Assembly (NCBI GenBank): GCA_964405235.1
Contig: CAYONG010000094.1
Span: forward strand, 1-19,440
Length of the DNA stretch: 19,440 bases
From: WS-11 sp964405235
GTDB lineage: Bacteria > Eisenbacteria > RBG-16-71-46
Direction of reading: 5' to 3'
A program made the translations under genes and the position numbers. This document shows positions 14,372 through 19,440 of this stretch, in pieces (positions within the stretch are counted from its first letter, which is position 1; each line of letters begins with the position of its first letter). The notes under the pieces were generated by a model. The model had not been told where the DNA came from, did not search any database, and saw only the letters and a list, made by a program, of their open reading frames with translations.

Positions 14372-16246
14372 TTAGAAGGACCGTATGAGCCTTTGGGTCT
14401 CGAGCCCGCCCGGATAGCGATACCGGACCACGTACCATCCCGCAGGCGCCGCAGCGCCGTTTTGCGCCAACCCCCTCCATTCCACGACATGCTCGCCGAC
14501 CGGCCAGACGGCACGGGCGAGCACGGCGACACCACGCCCCTGCACGTCGAAGAGCTCGATATCGATGGCTGCTTCCCGCTCCAAGGAAAACGTTATGCGC
14601 ACCGGTCCCCTGCTCGGGTTAGGAGTGATTCCTAGCAGTTTGAACCCCGCCCTCGCTACCGATTCGACCACGACAGGCGGCGTGAGAATGATTACTCTGT
14701 CTCGCTCTAGCGCGGCCAGCCGGTACGAGTAACTCCGGTCGGCGGAGACGCCACGGTCCAGCTCCACGACACCCCGGCCATCCGCGGAATGCTCCGTCAG
14801 GGGTCGGATCCAATCGCCTATCTGGGTCCCGTCGGATCGCTCCAACCAGATCTCCGCGGCGGTCGCTCCCTCGCTCACTTCCCAGCTGACCTGAATCCCC
14901 TCGCTGACGCGCGCGGCAGCGAACCGTTGGACCAGGGTCCCGGTCACACCGCATCCCATGCCCAGGGCGCCCACGCGCCCACATCCCGACCGATCCAGCA
15001 GCGGGGAATCCGCTCGCAAACGAAAGTCACCGCTGTCGGGGTTACAGAAACGCGGATCGACCGAAAAGTCATCCGCTGAGAGGGCTCGGCCACCGACCTC
15101 CCCCACTTCATTTGCAAACCAGTCGTTGCAGCTCACCGTGGCCACGTCTTCCACAGGCCATGTGAGACCGTACTGCCCATTCGCGAAGCCGATGTTGTGG
15201 GTGATCACGGCCGTGCCAGGATTCCCGTTTGGGAACCTCGAAGCAAACCCCGAGCCAGCATTGAAGCAACTCGTGTTCTGCGTAATCCTCAGGGTCCAGT
15301 AGTAGCCTGCGCCGATCTCCAGCCCATCTCCACCACAGTGGAGCAGGACGTTACCGGCCACTTCCACGTCGCCACCGGCGCCGATCCACACGCCCCTCCA
15401 CCCGCAATGTTCAATACGGTTCCCCCTCACTGCCCCGTACTGAGGCGACCGCAGATCAACTCCAACGACCTGGCAGCGCCGAATCACATTGTTGGCCACT
15501 GTGAGGTCACCCACGGCACGAACGCCAGCGTCGGCACAATCCTCGATGAGGTTGTTGGCGATGAGCCCGTAGTCGCCCTCCGCACCGACGCCCGCAAGAT
15601 AGTTGCGAATCGTGTTGCCTTCCACAAAGCAGCTGTGAAGGTTCGACCCGGTGATAGCGAATCCACTGCCCGTGCCCTCAAAGACGCATCCCCTGACGCG
15701 CAGATCTGCACGATCGCCGACCCACAGCTGACCGTACACTTGGCACGAATCAATCTCGCACCAGTCGGCCACCAGTATTGTGGCCGTCCCGGCGAGGAGG
15801 CATTTGAAGAGGGTCATGGACCGAGTGGACACGTATTGCGAACCGTCGGCGGCACCGGCGCCAAGATCGCAATGCGCGAACCGGATGTCGCAGCGTTCGT
15901 CGTCGTTGACGACGAGGATCGGGCTCTCGAACCGAAGATTCCGGAACTCGAAGGCGCCGGAGGCCAGGCCGCGCAGAGGGCGGATTGCGAGGCCTTGGAG
16001 CATCGGGCGTTCGACGGCGGCCTCTGTCGTGGCTGCGACATACACCGGCAGGGAAGCGACGGGGGTCTCGGCATAGGTGCCAGGTCTTACGAGGACCGTG
16101 TCGACGCCGCTGTCGATTGCAGCCTGGATGGTGGGGGCCCCGTCCGGGACCGTGAGGGTGGTGCCCGATGCCGTCCGCGAACTCAAGAACAGTGCCAGGA
16201 GACCCACGCCCACCAGCATGCGCGAGACTCTAGGAGGGCTAGTCAC
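14372..16246 (-). CDS. Secreted right-handed beta-helix protein with FlgD/T9SS-like C-terminal domain
   Basis: GTG 16246, with GGAG 6 bases upstream, gives 624 aa beginning MTSPPRVSRM and a signal peptide (to ~28). ATG 16219 is an alternative. Residues ~29-55 (TLTVPDGAPTIQAAIDSG) match the entry motif of pectate-lyase-like beta-helix proteins. Parallel beta-helix repeats with regular GNxIxxC, ANNVIRRC and GVxI turns run to ~380. An Ig or fibronectin-like part (~440-515) follows. The end (GITPNPSRGPVRITFSL... PAGWYVVRYRYPGG) is the FlgD Ig-like/T9SS type A sorting-like module common in FCB-group and Eisenbacteria secreted proteins. Possible roles are polysaccharide binding or lysis at the cell surface; catalytic residues cannot be assigned. 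It shares architecture with the next gene upstream. Confidence 0.85.
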   Translation of the reverse strand: MTSPPRVSRMLVGVGLLALFLSSRTASGTTLTVPDGAPTIQAAIDSGVDTVLVRPGTYAETPVASLPVYVAATTEAAVERPMLQGLAIRPLRGLASGAFEFRNLRFESPILVVNDDERCDIRFAHCDLGAGAADGSQYVSTRSMTLFKCLLAGTATILVADWCEIDSCQVYGQLWVGDRADLRVRGCVFEGTGSGFAITGSNLHSCFVEGNTIRNYLAGVGAEGDYGLIANNLIEDCADAGVRAVGDLTVANNVIRRCQVVGVDLRSPQYGAVRGNRIEHCGWRGVWIGAGGDVEVAGNVLLHCGGDGLEIGAGYYWTLRITQNTSCFNAGSGFASRFPNGNPGTAVITHNIGFANGQYGLTWPVEDVATVSCNDWFANEVGEVGGRALSADDFSVDPRFCNPDSGDFRLRADSPLLDRSGCGRVGALGMGCGVTGTLVQRFAAARVSEGIQVSWEVSEGATAAEIWLERSDGTQIGDWIRPLTEHSADGRGVVELDRGVSADRSYSYRLAALERDRVIILTPPVVVESVARAGFKLLGITPNPSRGPVRITFSLEREAAIDIELFDVQGRGVAVLARAVWPVGEHVVEWRGLAQNGAAAPAGWYVVRYRYPGGLETQRLIRSF

Positions 16247-16584
16247 GATCAACTCCAGTGGGGTCACGCTCACGCTGACGACCAACGCCGAGCGGCCGGT
16301 CGGAGAATGAGCTGTTCCGCCAGGGGCAAATGATCCCCGATTGAAGCGGCCCCTGAGATGAAGTCGCCCCCCGATGCAGCTATGTCAATCGTCGCAGGCC
16401 ATTGCCAGCCACGTCAATCACTTTCATACCAGATGAAAGGTCCCCGGGTGCCTTGCCGCAAGGGCCATTGCATCCATCCGGCCTCCGACGGAAGATGCCA
16501 TTGCGAATCGCCACAATACCGCCGGCTCACACCCGGGGCCCTATAGATCGCCAATGCCCGCCTAACCACATGTCCCCGCCAGCC
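16247..16584. other. Intergenic region between the two beta-helix genes
   Basis: These 338 bases contain no convincing gene. GTCAATC occurs twice, at 16384 and 16413 (TTGAC-like on the minus strand), and CTTTCAT-ACCAG-ATGAAAG at 16421-16439 is a perfect 7-base inverted repeat. They may be part of the promoter or operator of beta-helix gene 1, but no good -10 hexamer is visible. No T-tract terminator for beta-helix gene 2 is seen. Confidence 0.45.
16421..16439. promoter_or_regulatory. 7-base inverted repeat upstream of beta-helix gene 1
   Basis: CTTTCAT and ATGAAAG are separated by ACCAG, an AT-rich dyad in GC-rich surroundings, which is an operator-like layout. No regulator in the window can be linked to it. 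Confidence 0.25.
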
Positions 16585-18915
16585 TTATCGTGCCAGCACC
16601 ACCGCTCTCCTAAAGGTCTGGCCGCCGACCCTGAGTCGCAGAAAGTAGATCCCGCTCTTGAGCTCGGCTCCAAGGCCCGAGCGGAGCGACACCTCCTGAG
16701 TGAACCTCCCCGGCTCTGCCATCCCGCTGGCCAACGTCGAGACCCGCCTGCCGCTCACATCGTAGAGCGCCAGATCGTACGGTGCCCCGGAATGGGAGGG
16801 TGGGATTGACCATGCGACAGTGCTCACCCCACGGGACACGCTGGGTGCGGGGGGATTGAGCGCCAACGGAATGTCTTCCTCCGGCCTAGGAGTCGCTGCC
16901 CGCATTCGACCGGGCCCTTCAGTTTCACACGGCGGGGGCGGCCACCCACACGAGGTGCTTCCCGACACAGTGGCGCTCTCCGCGGTTTGCCCATTGTCCA
17001 CGTCCGTCATCCTGACCTTGACCTTGTACGCGGTGCACACACTCAGCCCCGAGACCGGGACCTCCTCCCAGTTCCCAGGCGCCTGAGGTGTTCCACTAGC
17101 CCTCACTATGTCGTTTACGATAATCTGGTATTGTCCCGCGGTCCCGATGTATCCGTCGTCGCCGCGTTCCTCCCACGAGGCGATAATGCTGGACTGTTCA
17201 AAACACACGGCGATGGCCGGCGCGCCCGGTGGGATGTCGAACTCATGGGGGCCGATGTCCGCATATGCCGGGGTACCCGTGCCGGTGTTCGTCGTCCCGG
17301 CGTAGTCGTGCCTCACGAAACCGCGCACGTCGGTTGCGACCCAACCCGACACCCCGGCATTTGCTGCGTCGATCGCAGCTGAGTTGCTGAGCAGCCGGAA
17401 GTCGCCATTGTTCGGATCGGTGAAAACCGGATTGCCCTGCTTTGACTGTAGGTCCCGGTTCGTCGCCGTTGAAAAGGCCGCAACTGTTGCGAAGTACTTG
17501 TTCGTGTCGGTACAACAGACCACCTCACAACTCGTCAGCTCCGGCCCACCTCCCCAGTTGATCAACCTATCATCGGGTTGACACTCGCCCGTCCGTGAGG
17601 GGCGGTAGAAGACATTGTGGTTGGATACAAAGGTCGGCTGGGCAGCCGTATAGACCTCGAGCTCCCAGTCCCTGCGGGTGGGATCCCTGCCATTATCTGC
17701 CATGATGCAATTATAAATCGACGTATTGAGAGCGCCTGATTCGAGAGAGAATCCATCACGATCGTTGCCATATGCAAGATCACCAATGTGCCTAGTCCCG
17801 GACGAGGCAAGATGGTCAAACCCATGGTCCTTGTTGAACCAGGACTGGTTCTGTCTCAGCAGATTGTTGTCGGAGTGATCCACCTCGATACCGGTGTCCT
17901 GATTCAGGTACGCCTTGTTGCGTTCGATCGTGTGCCCACCGTCGACTGTGGTCGACTGACCGATCTGGATGCCCTTCGCGTCGCCGCGCGGGTAAATACT
18001 GTTGCCGTAGTTGAGGTTCGAATGGCAGACGTTGTCGGCGACGGTGAATCCTTGCACTCCCGTGGTATTCACATAGCCCAGGAGGATGCCATCTCTTGTA
18101 TTGTACGCGCACACGTTCTTGATGATGGCGCCGTTGTTCGAGTTGCGGACGTCAATCCCGTCTCTCGCTGAGTACTGTACCGTGCAGTTCTTGATGACGA
18201 CCCCTGTCGATGCCGGAGGTGGGGTCGTCGGGGCATTCCCGACGCGAATGCCGTCGTCGTCAGATCGGAGAACGGTAAAGCCATCGACGACGACGTGGGA
18301 ACCGGTTACCGTCGTAGGCGAACGGACGCAGAGGTCTGCGGTCGTGCCCGCGTAAGCGCAGGGGGTGCCGGAACGACAGCGAAAGTAGATGGTGGACGTG
18401 CCGGCGTCATAGAAGCTCTGACCAACAGGGAGAGTGGCGAGGTTGCAGCCGGAGCATTTGGAGTAGCGGAGGCCGTCGTTCGTAATGACTTGGCCGACAT
18501 TCCACGAGACCGCCGACTTACTCCAGATGTCGCCGGACTGCTGCCACCCGGTGGCGGTCTCGCCACCATCGATGGTGACCGCACCTCGGGCAAGGAGAGT
18601 GAAGGGGTTCCCAGATGCTCCTGATGCAGTAATGGAGACTTCTTCCTTGTAGGCAGTCGCAGCAGGTCTGACGGCGATGATGGCGCCCGGGCCGCCGACA
18701 GCCGTCACTGCTGCTTGGATCGTCTCATAGGGATTCGTCAACGAGCCCGAGCCGCAGGTCGGGGGCTGCTGCAAGCTGCAGTCCTTCCAGACATAGGTGG
18801 TGTCGGCGCCCGCAGGCGTAGGCATGAGCAGAACAGCAAGTGCGGCCGTAAGAGCCGGATATACCAGCGGGTGCTGCAATCGCAAGGCGCGGATGAAACC
18901 AAGAAACCGATGCAT
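16585..18915 (-). CDS. Large secreted beta-helix protein with fibronectin III and T9SS-like C-terminus
   Basis: ATG 18915 has AGGAGGG 5 bases upstream; the frame stays open to 19287 but the extension looks non-coding. The product is 776 aa with a signal peptide ending at AGA|D (36-38). Residues ~39-110 contain the TIQAAV entry segment, and ~200-450 are parallel beta-helix repeats of the NosD/PbH1 type (DDGIRV, RDGIDV, RDGILL, KGIQI, TGIEV, HGFDH), spaced about 22-25 residues. A fibronectin III-like domain lies at ~562-655. A Pro-rich linker and a ~85-residue C-terminal sorting-like module (DLALYDVSGRRVSTL... GIYFLRLRVGG) end the protein. Likely an extracellular carbohydrate-active or adhesive protein; the substrate is unknown. 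Unlike the cytochrome locus, it is rich in Asn, Thr and Ser codons and is less GC-rich. Confidence 0.88.
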   Translation of the reverse strand: MHRFLGFIRALRLQHPLVYPALTAALAVLLMPTPAGADTTYVWKDCSLQQPPTCGSGSLTNPYETIQAAVTAVGGPGAIIAVRPAATAYKEEVSITASGASGNPFTLLARGAVTIDGGETATGWQQSGDIWSKSAVSWNVGQVITNDGLRYSKCSGCNLATLPVGQSFYDAGTSTIYFRCRSGTPCAYAGTTADLCVRSPTTVTGSHVVVDGFTVLRSDDDGIRVGNAPTTPPPASTGVVIKNCTVQYSARDGIDVRNSNNGAIIKNVCAYNTRDGILLGYVNTTGVQGFTVADNVCHSNLNYGNSIYPRGDAKGIQIGQSTTVDGGHTIERNKAYLNQDTGIEVDHSDNNLLRQNQSWFNKDHGFDHLASSGTRHIGDLAYGNDRDGFSLESGALNTSIYNCIMADNGRDPTRRDWELEVYTAAQPTFVSNHNVFYRPSRTGECQPDDRLINWGGGPELTSCEVVCCTDTNKYFATVAAFSTATNRDLQSKQGNPVFTDPNNGDFRLLSNSAAIDAANAGVSGWVATDVRGFVRHDYAGTTNTGTGTPAYADIGPHEFDIPPGAPAIAVCFEQSSIIASWEERGDDGYIGTAGQYQIIVNDIVRASGTPQAPGNWEEVPVSGLSVCTAYKVKVRMTDVDNGQTAESATVSGSTSCGWPPPPCETEGPGRMRAATPRPEEDIPLALNPPAPSVSRGVSTVAWSIPPSHSGAPYDLALYDVSGRRVSTLASGMAEPGRFTQEVSLRSGLGAELKSGIYFLRLRVGGQTFRRAVVLAR

Positions 18916-19299
18916 GGGAGCCCTCCTGGGCTGGAGCCCGCCCTGTTCCAAGGCGTAGGGCGGAGATGTTGCAGCTGGGTTCCAGATGACCTCTTGCGGC
19001 TTGGTGACGGCGGCGCACGAGGCAGGATGTCCCTGAACGGGAACCAACGCAGTCGCGACGATGCGCAGGGCAGCCGCAGCGAACGCCCGTGAGGCTGCTT
19101 GTCTCGTGAGGAACCGCTGCAGTCCATCGAGGTCCCGCAGTGCAGGTGTTGGGCCGTCGAATCGAAGGACAGGGCCCGTGAGGGAGATGGGCAGGAATCG
19201 ACGGAGCGACCGAAGCCCACGGAGTACTCCCCTAAATCGGAGGCAGTCCGCGTCTCCTGCCCCGATGAAGGATGCGTGTCTGTTCAAGGCTGGTCAATC
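18916..19299. other. Upstream region of beta-helix gene 2
   Basis: About 380 bases with an open minus-strand frame that shows no domain or signal and probably does not code. Close to the start codon two alternative short stems (AGCCC/GGGCT at 18919-18932 and GGGCT/AGCCC at 18928-18938) surround the ribosome binding site. No promoter hexamers stand out. Confidence 0.45.
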
Positions 19300-19440
19300 G
19301 TAACCGTCGGCTGACGCCCACTCTTCCGTTGGGGCGCGGCGCCCGTCAGAGTGCTCGGCATGAGACGAGCGAACGCGGAGCAGATGGCGAAGTGGCTGGC
19401 GCGCGGTGTGCAGCACGGCTGGAGCCTGTCGGCGCTGTCG
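19300..19440 (+). mobile_element. Probable left end of an IS66-like insertion sequence, cut by window edge
   Basis: The sequence from 19300 begins GTAACCGTCGGCTGACG, and IS66-family ends characteristically begin GTAA. A CTGACG/CGTCAG inverted pair spans 19311-19349, and an open reading frame starts 60 bases inside, as the first gene of IS66 elements does. The other end and the main transposase would lie outside the window, so neither the target duplication nor the inverted repeat pair can be checked. Confidence 0.45.
19360..19440 (+). CDS. Partial gene, possible IS66-type accessory protein (TnpA-like)
   Basis: An ATG at 19360 opens a frame with no stop for 27 codons to the window edge (MRRANAEQMAKWLARGVQHG, then WSLSALS). 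The N-terminal Arg-rich start and a W-x-x-R-x6-G-x-SLSAL pattern are like the helix-turn-helix opening of small transposase accessory proteins, in which a Trp is followed by an S/G-L-S motif. No good ribosome binding site is visible (CAGAG 10 bases upstream is weak). The fragment is too short for a firm family call; an unrelated DNA-binding protein is possible. Confidence 0.45.
   Translation, partial: MRRANAEQMAKWLARGVQHGWSLSALS

Noticed and set aside
15197..16333. Plus-strand open frame (378 codons) opposite beta-helix gene 1
   Set aside because: The composition is that of an antisense frame, while the minus-strand frame has regular beta-helix repeats and a recognisable C-terminal module.
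14372..18915. Evidence for a full type IX secretion system
   Set aside because: The C-terminal modules resemble T9SS or FlgD-like domains, but no Por or Spr component is in the window and similar modules occur in lineages without a proven T9SS.
18916..19287. N-terminal extension of beta-helix gene 2 to 19287
   Set aside because: ATG 18915 has a strong ribosome binding site and begins a signal peptide; the extension shows no coding character.
1..19440. CRISPR arrays or rRNA genes
   Set aside because: No regularly spaced direct repeats with unique spacers and no rRNA sequence were seen.

Overview
The window comes from a GC-rich Gram-negative bacterium. Signal-peptide outer-membrane barrels ending in Phe, lipoproteins, giant multihaem c-type cytochromes, and secreted right-handed beta-helix proteins with C-terminal FlgD/T9SS-like Ig modules are the mix seen in candidate phyla such as Eisenbacteria and other FCB-like lineages. 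That placement is inference; there is no rRNA or marker gene here to fix it.

Left edge (1-170): a bacterial group II intron, probably class C, runs off the window edge on the minus strand. It starts directly after a terminator hairpin.

Electron-transfer locus (198-8057, all minus strand, 5' end at 8057): a five-helix b-type membrane cytochrome, a ferredoxin/flavin oxidoreductase with an unusual domain order, a 20-haem c-type cytochrome, a 13-haem c-type cytochrome, a large outer-membrane barrel, then after 166 bases a smaller barrel. The first five genes are 6 bases apart or overlap (8-base, ATGA and GTGA overlaps). The set reads as an inner-membrane to periplasm to outer-membrane electron conduit with an attached pyridine-nucleotide/flavin/Fe-S module. 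I do not recognise it as Mtr, Pio, Omb-Oma-Omc or Ext, and it is the best candidate for an undescribed system here.

Middle (8058-13931): an intergenic region rich in inverted repeats lies between the locus and a plus-strand lipoprotein gene. Next come minus-strand genes for an M16 zinc protease, TadA, an unknown secreted protein and a metal-binding-like lipoprotein, then three tRNA genes: Arg(ACG), Ser(GCT) and Ser(TGA). TadA converts A34 to inosine in tRNA-Arg(ACG), so enzyme and substrate are near neighbours.

Right part (13932-19440): visibly less GC-rich DNA with two large secreted beta-helix proteins. It lies between an IS21-like end repeat beside the tRNA cluster and what looks like the left end of an IS66-like element, and it resembles an acquired island.
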